This document shows, piece after piece, positions 1-7,998 of a DNA stretch of 35,185 nucleotides (positions within the stretch are counted from its first letter, which is position 1; every line of letters begins with the position of its first letter). The stretch covers positions 17,917 to 53,101 of the forward strand of contig NZ_LGCI01000009.1 in NCBI RefSeq assembly GCF_001281525.1. Direction: 5' to 3'. Below the pieces are notes generated by a model. That model had not been told where the DNA came from. It searched no databases and saw nothing but the letters and a program-made list of their open reading frames with translations. This DNA comes from Lysinibacillus macroides. GTDB lineage: Bacteria; Bacillota; Bacilli; Bacillales_A; Planococcaceae. Made by a program: the position numbers and the translations under genes.

Positions 1-1
1 T

Positions 2-235
2 CCAAATGTCATGGGTCGAAAAAACTGGCTTTTCTCTGTTAGTGAAGCAGGTGCGAAAGCAAATGCCATTTGTTTAAGTTTAGCTGAAACAGCTAAGGCA
101 AACGGAATTGATTTTTATCAGTACTTGGTAAAGTTGATGACAGAGTTACCCAATGTACTGTTTCACCAGCAACCTGAAATTTTACATAACTATCTACCAT
201 GGTCAGAAAATATTCAAGCCACATGTGCAAAATAG
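2..235 (+). CDS. tnpC: IS66-family transposase, C-terminal end (partial)
   Basis: Open from the left edge to a TAG stop, so only the last 77 codons are present. The residues GRKNWLF near the start, the stretch SEAGAKANAI, a helix containing AETAKANG, and the end LPNVLFHQQPE followed by YLPW match what I know of the C-terminal segment of IS66-type transposases (DDE enzymes that move the element). The catalytic core lies to the left of the window. No start codon is given because the reading frame enters from outside. A hairpin follows directly after the stop, and the right end of the element should lie within the next 70 bp. The family call is from memory of the motif, and whether the full copy is intact cannot be seen. 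Confidence 0.85.
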   Translation, partial: PNVMGRKNWLFSVSEAGAKANAICLSLAETAKANGIDFYQYLVKLMTELPNVLFHQQPEILHNYLPWSENIQATCAK

Positions 236-267
236 CCAGCCAGCTGAAAAAAATTCAGCTAGCTGGC
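236..267 (+). terminator. Hairpin after the IS66 transposase
   Basis: CCAGCCAGCTGAA pairs with TTCAGCTAGCTGG (one mismatch) around a five-A loop, immediately after the transposase stop codon. No strong T-run follows directly; a run of seven T occurs about 30 bp later. It may end transposase transcription or block read-through near the element's end. Confidence 0.5.
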
Positions 268-303
268 CATTCGTCATGCGTACCATTAAGGTGCGCTATT
301 TTT
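268..303. mobile_element. Probable right end of the IS66-type element
   Basis: The transposase stop is at 235 and an unrelated leftward gene stops at 304, so the element must end between them. On the minus strand the segment reads AGCGCACCTTAATGGTACG from about 295 leftward, which is a plausible terminal inverted repeat. The left end is outside the window, so neither the inverted repeat nor a target duplication can be confirmed. Confidence 0.35.
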
Positions 304-567
304 TTATATTTCGGGCTTACAATACACCTTTTTAAGCGGCTGCCCTTTTAATGATTCCATTATTTGATTGATTTTCTTCGCTTCTGTCACCATCATTGTT
401 TTTTCATCAGAGGCACGGATTATTTCTATTGCCTGTATGCCCTCTATTTCGAGACGCTCTGTTACTTCCTTTGTAAAATCGGTATCACGTGTTAACAAGA
501 TAGTTGAGATATAGAGAATAAACAGGGGGAGTAAAATGCCTAGAAGTAGTTTATATCTTTTTTTCAT
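304..567 (-). CDS. Small membrane-anchored protein, probably 3'-truncated by the IS
   Basis: This 87-aa protein starts MKKRYK and has one hydrophobic segment at about residues 7-25, then a soluble part with the pattern IEGIQAIEI and KKINQIMESL. That layout resembles small secreted or lipoprotein-like Bacillus proteins in which a domain follows an N-terminal anchor. A good ribosome binding site, TAAGGAGA, precedes the ATG. The reading frame ends at TAA only a few bases from where the IS66-type element should end, and the last codons (PEI) look like an accidental extension. I infer that insertion removed the 3' part of the gene. No function is assigned; a resemblance to DUF5301-like small proteins is only a weak impression. 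Confidence 0.6.
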   Translation of the reverse strand: MKKRYKLLLGILLPLFILYISTILLTRDTDFTKEVTERLEIEGIQAIEIIRASDEKTMMVTEAKKINQIMESLKGQPLKKVYCKPEI

Positions 568-651
568 ACCGATCTCCTTATATTCTTACATATGTCTTCT
601 GTTCCGCGCTATAATTGAGCATATACTGAAATGATAAAGGAAGGCAATCAA

Positions 652-2340
652 ATGACACATAATCATGAAGAAAAAGAACTATTTTATCCAGATGGCAAAG
701 TGATGTACCGAGGTGGCGTCAAGAAAAATGATTTTGGCCATGATATTTATGATGGAAAGGGTATGCTGTTTGACCAAGAAGGTGAGGTGCTATTCGAGGG
801 TGAATTTGTTAACCATATGAAGCAGGGGAATGGCCTTATGTATTTAAAGGGACAAATGATTTATCAAGGTGAATTTATTCAAAATAAAAAACAAGGCAAC
901 GGTATTTTATATAAGGATGGCATGATTCATTATGAAGGTCATTTTCGCAATGATTTAATGGATGGCTATGGGATTTTATATTATGAAAAGGATATGATTG
1001 CGCCCTATCAGGAGTTGCGCGCACAGCATCCTCATCTCGATCAACCACAATATGAGGGCGATTTTGTACATGGCATGAAAAAGGGCAAGGGGAAGCAGTA
1101 TTATCCAAATGGTTTTTTACAATATGAAGGTGATTTTATTTGGCATCATATGCAGGGAGCAGGGAAGCTGTACTATCCGGCAGAATCGCCAACTACTGAG
1201 GAGCTAGTACATGGTGTGACAACCTTACACTATGAAGGTCATTTCTTTGAGGATATGAAGCATGGCAAGGGGAAAGTTTACTCGAAACAGGGCATTCTCG
1301 AAGCAGAAGGTCAGTTTAAAGAGGATGCGATGACAGGTCAGGGAACGCTTTATTATGCAAATGGACAGGCCTCTTATATCGGTGAGCTTGTCAATGGCAA
1401 AAAGCATGGTCGAGGCGATTATTTCAATGAGGAAGGAAAAATTATTTACAGCGGTGAGTTTATTCATGATGAACGCTTACGTATTACCCCTGAAATTGAA
1501 CGAGAAATTGAGAAGCTTCAACAGCAGCTTGATCGTCTTGTAGGGCTGCCAAATGCAAAGAAGGAATTACATAATTTAATTAATTTCATAAAAATTCAAA
1601 GCTTGCGTGTCGACCATGGCTTAACAAGCTTTCCCATTACGTATCATCTTGTGTTCTCAGGTAATCCAGGAACAGGTAAAACAACGGTGGCACGTATTAT
1701 TGGGCAAATTTATAAGCATCTGGGTGTACTATCCAGTGGGCATTTTGTGGAAACCGATCGCGCAGGGCTAGTCGCAGGATATGTTGGACAAACAGCGTTA
1801 AAGGTTCAGGAAGTAGTAAATAAAGCCAAGGGGGGCGTGCTGTTTATTGATGAGGCCTACTCATTAGTGAATGATAAACAGGATGCATTTGGCAAGGAGG
1901 CGATTGATAGTCTATTAAAGGCAATGGAGGATTTACGAGATGATTTAGTGATTATTGTGGCGGGCTATACAGAGCTGATGGAGGAATTTCTACAATCCAA
2001 TCCTGGTTTTAAATCACGCTTTAATCATTTTGTGCAGTTCGATAATTTTAGTACAGATGAGCTTTATGATATTTTTGCGATGCTTTGTCAGACGAATGAT
2101 TACCAATTTGGAGAGGCGTTTGCACAACATATGAGAACACAGCTCCACCAAATACCTGTTGAGGATATCCCTAATTTCTCCAATGGGCGCTATATTCGTA
2201 ACCTGTTTGAAAAGCTAGTGACGATTCAATCCAATAGACTAATTAAGCAGGTAGCGATTACAAAAGATGAATTAATGACATTTGAAGAGCAGGATCTTCT
2301 ACAGGGCATTACAGAAAATTTATTTGATAATACTTTTTAA
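652..2340 (+). CDS. MORN-repeat protein fused to a CbxX/SpoVK-type AAA+ ATPase
   Basis: About nine to ten MORN-type repeats (pattern YEGEF..N.KQGNG.LY) fill roughly residues 5-275. A short coiled segment follows (about 280-300), then an AAA+ module. Its Walker A is GNPGTGKTTVAR near residue 337 and its Walker B is GGVLFIDEAY about 60 residues later. A sensor-like segment VIIVAGY and an arginine-finger-like SNPGFKSRFN follow. The ATPase half matches the CbxX/CfxQ/SpoVK group, which remodels protein complexes. MORN repeats often bind lipid or protein surfaces, so a membrane-targeted ATPase is a reasonable inference. An upstream ATG at 631 is in frame, but AAGGAAGG at 637-644 sits correctly for the ATG at 652, so I use that one. 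The gene is monocistronic and its partner is unknown. Confidence 0.85.
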   Translation: MTHNHEEKELFYPDGKVMYRGGVKKNDFGHDIYDGKGMLFDQEGEVLFEGEFVNHMKQGNGLMYLKGQMIYQGEFIQNKKQGNGILYKDGMIHYEGHFRNDLMDGYGILYYEKDMIAPYQELRAQHPHLDQPQYEGDFVHGMKKGKGKQYYPNGFLQYEGDFIWHHMQGAGKLYYPAESPTTEELVHGVTTLHYEGHFFEDMKHGKGKVYSKQGILEAEGQFKEDAMTGQGTLYYANGQASYIGELVNGKKHGRGDYFNEEGKIIYSGEFIHDERLRITPEIEREIEKLQQQLDRLVGLPNAKKELHNLINFIKIQSLRVDHGLTSFPITYHLVFSGNPGTGKTTVARIIGQIYKHLGVLSSGHFVETDRAGLVAGYVGQTALKVQEVVNKAKGGVLFIDEAYSLVNDKQDAFGKEAIDSLLKAMEDLRDDLVIIVAGYTELMEEFLQSNPGFKSRFNHFVQFDNFSTDELYDIFAMLCQTNDYQFGEAFAQHMRTQLHQIPVEDIPNFSNGRYIRNLFEKLVTIQSNRLIKQVAITKDELMTFEEQDLLQGITENLFDNTF

Positions 2341-2416
2341 TTTATTTATGCTAAAAACAAAAAATTTGCTGAGAAATAAACATGGACTAGCTTAGCTACA
2401 GGAATATTCAAAATTG

Positions 2417-2441
2417 CCTCCTATTATAATATGTAGGAGGC
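2417..2441 (+). terminator. Hairpin containing the only good SD before the next gene
   Basis: GCCTCCTA (2417-2424) pairs perfectly with TAGGAGGC (2434-2441) around a 9-nt loop, followed by GTTTGTTAT. It could terminate the MORN-AAA transcript. The right arm also contains AGGAGG, the only strong ribosome binding sequence upstream of the carboxypeptidase gene, so folding would hide it. Confidence 0.5.
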
Positions 2442-2460
2442 GTTTGTTATAAGAAAATTT

Positions 2461-3282
2461 ATGTTATTTAGTTGTATCTGTATAGTGGCGTTAATGCTTT
2501 ATAATGCCAATAAAACGCAGCAAGTTGCGCACTTAGAAATCCCATCATTACATAGTAAAAATGTTTTATTACTGAATGCACAAGGTGATGTGTTGTATGA
2601 AAAAAATGCGGATATGATTATTTATCCGGCTTCTTTAACAAAGATTATGACAGCAATTGTTGCGATTGAAATGACGGAAGATTTACAAGTACAGACCATT
2701 GTGGAGCCACAAACGATTACCAAATTTACTGCACAAAATGCTTCAATGGCAGGCTTTCGTGCAGGTGATTTTGTGACGGTGGAGGATTTATTATATGGTA
2801 CATTGCTTGCCTCAGGTGCAGATGCAACAGCAACACTTGCTGAAGCCATTGTTGGAGGTGAGGATGCATTTGTCACATTTATGAACAACAAGGCTCATGA
2901 ACTGGGGATGAAGGATACGCATTTTGTAAATGCCAGTGGACTCCATCACGAAGCACATCAATCAAGTGTACGAGATATTAGTAAACTTTTACGTTATGCC
3001 ATGGAGAATCCGACCTTCTATGAAATATTTACCTCCAAAAGCTATACAACCTATGTGCCAACTAAGCTGACAATAGCGAACTCATTGTATACCAAAATAG
3101 CTGGTGTGGAAGGGACAATAGTAGGAGGCAAAGCAGGCTACACACCTGAGGCAGGATTATGTTTAGCGTCACTGATTGAAAAAGAGGGGCAGCAATTTTT
3201 ATTGATTACCGCAAATGCAAAAGGGCATACATGGATACCTATGCATATCGAGGATGCCCTGACAGTTTCGAATATTCTATAG
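2461..3282 (+). CDS. D-Ala-D-Ala carboxypeptidase-like protein (S11), altered motifs
   Basis: This is an S11-family penicillin-binding-protein-like enzyme; the family trims D-Ala from peptidoglycan stem peptides outside the cell. A hydrophobic N-terminal signal/anchor is followed by LLLNAQGDVLYEKN and the active-site SLTK (Ser58, Lys61). The second motif, usually S-x-N, reads SGA (118-120), and the third, usually KTG, reads KAG (224-226). The nucleophile is therefore intact but two supporting positions differ, so activity may be altered. The start is doubtful. The AGGAGG at 2435-2440 is 20 nt from the ATG at 2461, whereas an in-frame ATA at 2449 lies at the ideal 8-nt spacing and would give a better signal peptide (MIRKFMLF). 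The length of 273-277 aa is short for the family, with no extra C-terminal domain. Confidence 0.8.
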   Translation: MLFSCICIVALMLYNANKTQQVAHLEIPSLHSKNVLLLNAQGDVLYEKNADMIIYPASLTKIMTAIVAIEMTEDLQVQTIVEPQTITKFTAQNASMAGFRAGDFVTVEDLLYGTLLASGADATATLAEAIVGGEDAFVTFMNNKAHELGMKDTHFVNASGLHHEAHQSSVRDISKLLRYAMENPTFYEIFTSKSYTTYVPTKLTIANSLYTKIAGVEGTIVGGKAGYTPEAGLCLASLIEKEGQQFLLITANAKGHTWIPMHIEDALTVSNIL

Positions 3283-3499
3283 AGAGGAAAAATAATGCAA
3301 TAACGTAAACTTTGTTATCTTCTCAAACGTCTTAGGATAAAAGAGTATGTCTGTACAATAAATAAAATATTTTCAGAGGAAGTGTTAGCATCAGCTATGT
3401 GTAGCTTTTGAGAAAGGGGGTAAAGAAAACGATATCTTACTAGTATGTACTAATTCTCAAACTTACTTATGGAAAGACATCTAAGGGCGGTGTGGAACA

Positions 3500-4756
3500 A
3501 TGAACAAACTTTTACCTTCTACTCTATTTTTATTATGTATGATAGCTTTATTTACAGGACAGCTAACAGCAAATGCTGAAGGGTCAATTGTAATTCAACA
3601 AGTTAAACAAGATACCATTCTATTTGAAGAACCATCAATAGACAGTGTGGAAATCGCTGAACTTACGAAGGGAAGCTTTGTGACAGTGATGAAAGTAAAT
3701 AAAGGATGGACATATATTCAAACTTCCGAGCAGGAGGGCTATGTTAAATCCGAGGCATTAGCTAAGGTGAAGTCTGAGGGATACTTGGTTATAGCAAAAG
3801 GTGGCACAACCTTATTTACAGCACCAAGCAGACATGCGCAAATAGCAGGACAGCTTTATGAAGGACGTATGATTTTTGTTTATGGTACAGCACCTGGTGG
3901 CTGGTCTTTTGTGCAATATGGTCATGATATCGGCTATATTGCGACAAATACGCTAAAAAAGCCTACAGCTATAAAAAAACAGATAAATGCTAAAGACGGT
4001 GCTGCTCTCCGTTTGACAGCTAGCCCAAGTGGAGAGATACTTGGCACACTTGCCAACAAAACAATTGTTCAAACGTACACAACACTTGCAGGCTGGACTT
4101 ATGTCGAAGCCGGTGAACAAAAGGGTTATATAAAAGCGGCTGAGTTAACAAATATACTTAATCGCCAAGTTTATAATAAAGGAAATCCTGCAGCAAAAGG
4201 TACACAAAAGCGTGTTGCATTAACATTTGATGATGGGCCAAATGCAAAGGTAACACCGCAGATTTTAGCCACGTTAGCGAAATATAATGCGAAGGCAACA
4301 TTTTTTATGGTAGGTCAAAATGTTGCTAGCAATAAAGCCATTGTGCAACAAATAAATGAGGCTGGTCATGAGATTGGTAATCATACATGGAATCATAAGA
4401 ATCTAACAATCTTATCAATGGCAGATGTTCAACAACAGGTGGAGGGAACAAATAATGCTGTTTATGCGGCGATTGGGCAATATCCAACGGTTTTCCGTCC
4501 ACCATATGGTGCTACAAATGAGCAAGTTCGTTCAATCATGACCATCCCTTCGATTTTATGGTCGATTGATACATTGGATTGGAAACACCATAATCCAGAA
4601 AAAATTTTAGCGTATGTGAAAGCCACTGTACAAGATGGCAGTATTATTTTAATGCATGATATCCATCAAACAACCGCCAATGGTCTTGAAAATGTTATTC
4701 TTTATTTACAAAAGCAAGGCTATGAATTGGTGACGGTAAGTGAGATATTACAATAA
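3500..4756 (+). CDS. Secreted SH3b-repeat polysaccharide deacetylase (NodB family)
   Basis: The 418-aa product starts with a signal peptide (MNKLLPST then a hydrophobic core, likely cleaved after ANA near residue 26). Three SH3b-like repeats follow (about 30-90, 92-155 and 157-215), each with a GW.(Y/F)(I/V) strand, and these usually anchor proteins to the cell wall. The C-terminal NodB domain shows TFDDGP (242-247), the metal-binding HTWNH (295-299), RPPYG (333-337), a DTLDW motif and LMHD near the end, so the full metal and catalytic set is present. The expected reaction is removal of acetyl groups from N-acetylglucosamine or N-acetylmuramic acid of the wall; the exact substrate is not decided by sequence. 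A weak GGGCGGTG ribosome site precedes the ATG, and a strong terminator follows. Confidence 0.9.
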   Translation: MNKLLPSTLFLLCMIALFTGQLTANAEGSIVIQQVKQDTILFEEPSIDSVEIAELTKGSFVTVMKVNKGWTYIQTSEQEGYVKSEALAKVKSEGYLVIAKGGTTLFTAPSRHAQIAGQLYEGRMIFVYGTAPGGWSFVQYGHDIGYIATNTLKKPTAIKKQINAKDGAALRLTASPSGEILGTLANKTIVQTYTTLAGWTYVEAGEQKGYIKAAELTNILNRQVYNKGNPAAKGTQKRVALTFDDGPNAKVTPQILATLAKYNAKATFFMVGQNVASNKAIVQQINEAGHEIGNHTWNHKNLTILSMADVQQQVEGTNNAVYAAIGQYPTVFRPPYGATNEQVRSIMTIPSILWSIDTLDWKHHNPEKILAYVKATVQDGSIILMHDIHQTTANGLENVILYLQKQGYELVTVSEILQ

Positions 4757-4765
4757 ATAGAACGA

Positions 4766-4808
4766 GCCATGCAATCGTCTGTAAAGGAGAGTTGCATGGC
4801 TTCTTTTT
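4766..4808. terminator. Terminator between convergent deacetylase and HutG genes
   Basis: GCCATGCAA (4766-4774) pairs with TTGCATGGC (4792-4800), followed by TTCTTTTTTA. It serves the deacetylase gene on the + strand, and since the next gene ends at 4808 on the other strand it may work in both directions. Confidence 0.8.
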
Positions 4809-5761
4809 TATTCTTTCAATAAATTATTTAATGCTTCATAAACAAAATAAGCTCCTAATTTAACCGTTCGCCCATTTTCATCTAATAATGGATTGACCTC
4901 ACTAATATCAAAAGAATGTGTATGTGGATGTGATGTTACTTTTTGGATAATAGCCCGTACAGTTGCTGGCTCAAGTCCAAATGGTGAAGGGGCACTAACA
5001 CCTGGCGCAAATGCTGCATTAAGTACATCCATGCACAATGTTAACAGTACGTAATCGTGCTCATCCATATAGTGCTGTAGATCATCCATTAATTGCTGTT
5101 GATTCATGATTATGTGATCCTCTAAAACGTATTCTACCTGTAAGTCCCTCGCTTTTTCGAATAGCTCTCTTGTATTACCATAGCGCTGAATACCCACAAC
5201 AAAATAATTGACAGAGGGGTCCTGCTCTAAAATTTGACGGAACATTGTACCAGACGAAGGTTGTTCATGATAGGAGCGTAAGTCAAAATGGGCATCGATA
5301 TTAATAATGCCGATTTTAGCATCCTTTGGTAACGCTGCACGAACGCCTAAATAATGGCCGTAGACGGTTTCATGACCGCCACCTAGCACCACACACTGTA
5401 AATTTTTTTGCAGTGCTGCTCCAATAACTTCACCGAGTTCGCGCTGTGCTTCCTCAAGTGCATGATTCAGACAAAGAATATTGCCAATATCAATGATTTG
5501 CTGCTGATCATCAAATAACCATGGCAAGCTAGATAATGCTTCACGCAATGCATTTGGTCCATTTGCTGCCCCTACACGCCCCTGATTACGACGAACTCCC
5601 TCATCGCAAATAAAACCAATCAGGGCAGCATTTTTAGTAGCGAAATTACGAACATCGTTAATGGCCATTCTCGTTACTTTTTGATGGAAGCGAAAACTAC
5701 TTTTATTGGTTGTTGAATCAACACGACCTTTCCAATGTTTTTGCTCTGTCATTATGTACAT
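4808..5761 (-). CDS. hutG: Formimidoylglutamase (arginase/agmatinase fold)
   Basis: A ureohydrolase-fold protein of about 317 aa. Manganese-site motifs are visible: GGGHE, DAHFDLR, and the late segment CMDVLNAAFAPGVSAPSPFG, whose Cys-x-Asp and APGVSAP form is what I remember of formimidoylglutamases rather than arginases. The enzyme would split N-formimidoyl-L-glutamate to glutamate and formamide, the last step of histidine degradation. No hutH, hutU or hutI is next to it, so the pathway genes are elsewhere or the substrate is another guanidino compound. A GTG at 5773 is in frame, but a GGAG just upstream of it fits the ATG at 5761 better (about 11 nt), so I chose 5761. Confidence 0.8.
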   Translation of the reverse strand: MYIMTEQKHWKGRVDSTTNKSSFRFHQKVTRMAINDVRNFATKNAALIGFICDEGVRRNQGRVGAANGPNALREALSSLPWLFDDQQQIIDIGNILCLNHALEEAQRELGEVIGAALQKNLQCVVLGGGHETVYGHYLGVRAALPKDAKIGIINIDAHFDLRSYHEQPSSGTMFRQILEQDPSVNYFVVGIQRYGNTRELFEKARDLQVEYVLEDHIIMNQQQLMDDLQHYMDEHDYVLLTLCMDVLNAAFAPGVSAPSPFGLEPATVRAIIQKVTSHPHTHSFDISEVNPLLDENGRTVKLGAYFVYEALNNLLKE

Positions 5762-5894
5762 AAACTTCTTCACTCCATTGTTGTTATCCTGACCACTATT
5801 ATAGCTTGCTATATGAATAAAAGGCTACCTCTTTTTATTAGAAAATTCGCGAAATTGAACATTGCCTTATGAGAAAGGGCACGGTAATATTGAA

Positions 5895-5900
5895 TATAAT
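5895..5900 (+). promoter_or_regulatory. Candidate -10 box before the APH-like kinase gene
   Basis: A perfect TATAAT lies 3 bp upstream of the FadR-like operator. No clear -35 hexamer is found at 16-18 bp, so an activator or a weak promoter is possible. Confidence 0.4.
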
Positions 5901-5902
5901 AA

Positions 5903-5920
5903 AGAATGAGTATTCATTCA
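5903..5920. promoter_or_regulatory. FadR-type operator
   Basis: AGAATGAGTATTCATTCA is an imperfect palindrome that fits the Bacillus FadR operator as I remember it (TGAATGAMTANTCATTCA) at 16 of 18 positions. It lies directly after a TATAAT box and 20 bp before the start of the kinase-like gene, the position expected for repression. FadR is a TetR-family repressor of fatty-acid degradation genes that is released by long-chain acyl-CoA. Confidence 0.7.
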
Positions 5921-5939
5921 TGGAAAAAGGGACGAGACA

Positions 5940-6971
5940 ATGGATACAATGGAGGTAAGGACAGGAGATCGCTTAGATACTGGAAATTTACAATTATTTT
6001 TACAAAGTCAATTCTCTGAGCTTCCGCAGGAGAAACTTGAGCTTTCACAATTTAGTGGTGGGCATTCGCATTTAACCTATTGTTTAAAAAAAGGAGATGT
6101 TGAAGTTGTGCTTCGTAGACCTTTAGCAAAGGAAGCTCATACTATAAAACGGGAGTTTGCAATATTATCAGCCTTACAACCATTCTTTAAAGCAGTTCCA
6201 AAAGCTTATGTGTATGTAGAAGATCCAGCTATAATTGGCAGTGAATTCTTTTTAATGGAGCGCAAAAAAGGCATTGTTCTCGATACTCACTTTCCAAACG
6301 ATACAAAACAGACAGAGAAGCTTGCACATCAGCTATCAGAAATAATGGTCGATTCCTTAGTAGAGCTTCACGCGATTCCCTATAAGGATACTCCATTAAA
6401 GAAGAAGGGAAAGCCAGATGGTTTTATGGAGCGCCAGGTATATGGTTGGCTAATGCGCTATGAACAAGTGAAAACAACAGAGCATGCGGAGGCAGTAGTT
6501 TTAATAGATTGGCTGAAAAAACAGTTACCCTCTAATAAGGAGGCAACGATTATTCATTATGACTACCAAATAAATAATGTGATGTTCTCCAACGACTATA
6601 CCGAAATGAAGGGTCTTTTGGATTGGGAAAGGGCAACAGTGGGGGATCCATTAGCAGATGTTGGGGTAGCGATGAGTTACTGGATGCAAGCGGATGATCC
6701 AGAAATGCTAGTGTATGCACTTGGACAACCATCAATCACGACCCAACCAGGTTTTTATACAAGACAGCAATTTATTCAGCGCTATGCAGAGAAAAGCGGG
6801 CGAGATATTTCAACAATTCACTATTATTGTGCATTTGCTTATTTTAAATTGGCCGTGATTTGTCAACAAATGTATGACGGCTATATAAAAGGACAAATAC
6901 GAGATGATCGCTTTGCCCAAATGGATAAAATGGCTGCTGTTCTTATCCAACAAGCTTTAACAACACGATAA
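5940..6971 (+). CDS. APH-fold phosphotransferase of the ACAD10/11 type
   Basis: A 343-aa protein with the aminoglycoside-phosphotransferase/choline-kinase fold. GGHSHLTYCL near residue 40 is the nucleotide loop and VVLRRP carries the conserved basic residue. The catalytic loop H206-Y-D208 with N213 matches HxDxxxxN, and D228-W-E with GDPLADVG is the metal-binding segment. This form (LDWE, GDPLAD) is typical of proteins related to the N-terminal kinase domain of ACAD10/ACAD11, which phosphorylate hydroxyacyl-CoAs or similar acyl substrates in fatty-acid breakdown. The FadR-like operator just upstream supports that role and argues against antibiotic resistance. It is a single gene; a weak AAAGGGACG ribosome site precedes the ATG. 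Confidence 0.8.
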   Translation: MDTMEVRTGDRLDTGNLQLFLQSQFSELPQEKLELSQFSGGHSHLTYCLKKGDVEVVLRRPLAKEAHTIKREFAILSALQPFFKAVPKAYVYVEDPAIIGSEFFLMERKKGIVLDTHFPNDTKQTEKLAHQLSEIMVDSLVELHAIPYKDTPLKKKGKPDGFMERQVYGWLMRYEQVKTTEHAEAVVLIDWLKKQLPSNKEATIIHYDYQINNVMFSNDYTEMKGLLDWERATVGDPLADVGVAMSYWMQADDPEMLVYALGQPSITTQPGFYTRQQFIQRYAEKSGRDISTIHYYCAFAYFKLAVICQQMYDGYIKGQIRDDRFAQMDKMAAVLIQQALTTR

Positions 6972-6974
6972 AGA

Positions 6975-7017
6975 TTGCCAAAAAACGGTTACTTTTTGTA
7001 AAGTTGCTGTTTTTTAT
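6975..7017 (+). terminator. Weak terminator after the kinase gene
   Basis: AAAAACGGTTACTTT and TAAAGTTGCTGTTTTT can pair with some G-T pairs, ending in a T-rich run. The rest of the 6972-7318 gap holds no convincing gene: it is AT-rich and contains the 15-bp inverted repeat listed separately. Confidence 0.45.
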
Positions 7018-7216
7018 TAAGATATAAACAGATTATCCGACATTATTATTTGTAATTTTAAATAATTCACTCGCCTCACTACAATAAAAAAACAAAATAA
7101 ATCACGTAAAAGAAATAAAAAAGGGCGGGAATGTATGTTCCCTTTTTGTTTATGGATTTGAAAAGGAACTATTGTAGAAATTTAGTTATTTTAGGAGATA
7201 TAAAGCCGAAGTTTAA

Positions 7217-7263
7217 ACCTCAATGAATGGTTTTTTATGACGAGCCTTACCATTCATTGAGGT
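7217..7263. repeat. Perfect 15-bp inverted repeat in a gene-free gap
   Basis: ACCTCAATGAATGGT (7217-7231) and its exact reverse complement (7249-7263) are separated by 17 bp. The right arm is not followed by a T-run (GCTTCTTCC follows), so it is not a standard + strand terminator. On the minus strand it lies just downstream of the broken SUKH gene and may be that gene's terminator. Confidence 0.65.
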
Positions 7264-7318
7264 GCTTCTTCCAGTTTATTATTTCTTTTTGTTGATTTAG
7301 TAGATACGTAGTGTATGG

Positions 7319-7762
7319 TTACCATTCGTAGAAATTATCTTCAATCAATGCCTCAAATGAATCCGCTAGTAACTTGATGTCTCCTGAATCATGATAACAA
7401 ATAAAAACCTTACCAGATGCGTCAATAAAAATGGGGTTGCCTTCCCCATCCATTGAAATGACATAGCTGGTATCTAAAATATTTGGGCATATATAATCTG
7501 TAAATTGTTGACGGAATGCCAGTGTTAAATCGATAACAGTTTCATTCCCAATACTGGAACCATTCGAAAAAGCATGGATCGCTAGTCCTGTATATGCTCC
7601 GCCAAACATTTTAATAAACTGGACATAATCCTGATGGAATTAGATATGAAGCTGTTGTTGTGCATTGTTAATTTCTTCTTGGCTTGTTGGTTGACCTACT
7701 AATGTTTGATGTTCCTCCTTGAATAAAAAGGCTGTCAGTCGTTTTAATAACTCTTCCTTCAT
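7319..7762 (-). pseudogene. SMI1/KNR4 (SUKH) immunity-type protein, broken by one stop codon
   Basis: Reading leftward from ATG at 7762, with AAGGAAGG correctly placed upstream, the frame codes MKEELLKRL then a helix rich in E/Q. It meets a single TAA (7640-7642, codon 41) and continues in the same frame as FHQDYVQFIKMFGGAYTG to a normal end at 7319. The join (LHI, stop, FHQDYVQFIK.FGG) is the hallmark of the SUKH fold, whose members mostly protect against toxins of contact-dependent or polymorphic toxin systems. The rest (about 96 codons after the internal Met) is intact, so this is a recent nonsense mutation and not decay. No toxin gene is next to it. Re-initiation at the internal ATG (7609) seems unlikely to give a folded protein. 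Confidence 0.75.
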
Positions 7763-7868
7763 ATAAATCCTTCCTTTATAAAACGACAATTGGTATGTTT
7801 TATTAATTATACACGTCATTAATAATGCCTATATATAGGGAGTTATCTATACGAATATTAGGCCATGA

Positions 7869-7994
7869 AATATCTATGAAAAAGTAGAATTTGCGGAACA
7901 AAATCTTCGTTCAATTAGCGTTGTAGGGCTTGGTAGATATGGTTATATGCTTGATATTAAAAAATTCATTTTTGAAGCACCTAGTCCTTATTGA
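7869..7994 (+). other. Possible remnant of a coding region
   Basis: A 41-codon open stretch without a start codon, between TGA (7866) and TGA (7992), reads like protein: YEKVEFAEQNLRS, then VVGLGRYGYMLDI, then KKFIFEAPSPY. It runs opposite to both neighbours and has no ribosome site. It may be the tail of a lost gene, but no family is recognised. Confidence 0.25.
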
Positions 7995-7998
7995 TAAG

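Noticed and set aside
875..1108. 77-codon minus strand frame
   Set aside because: Antisense shadow of the MORN repeats, with no ribosome site.
5940..6971. Aminoglycoside resistance gene
   Set aside because: The fold is shared, but the LDWE/GDPLAD segments and the FadR-type operator fit an acyl-related kinase.
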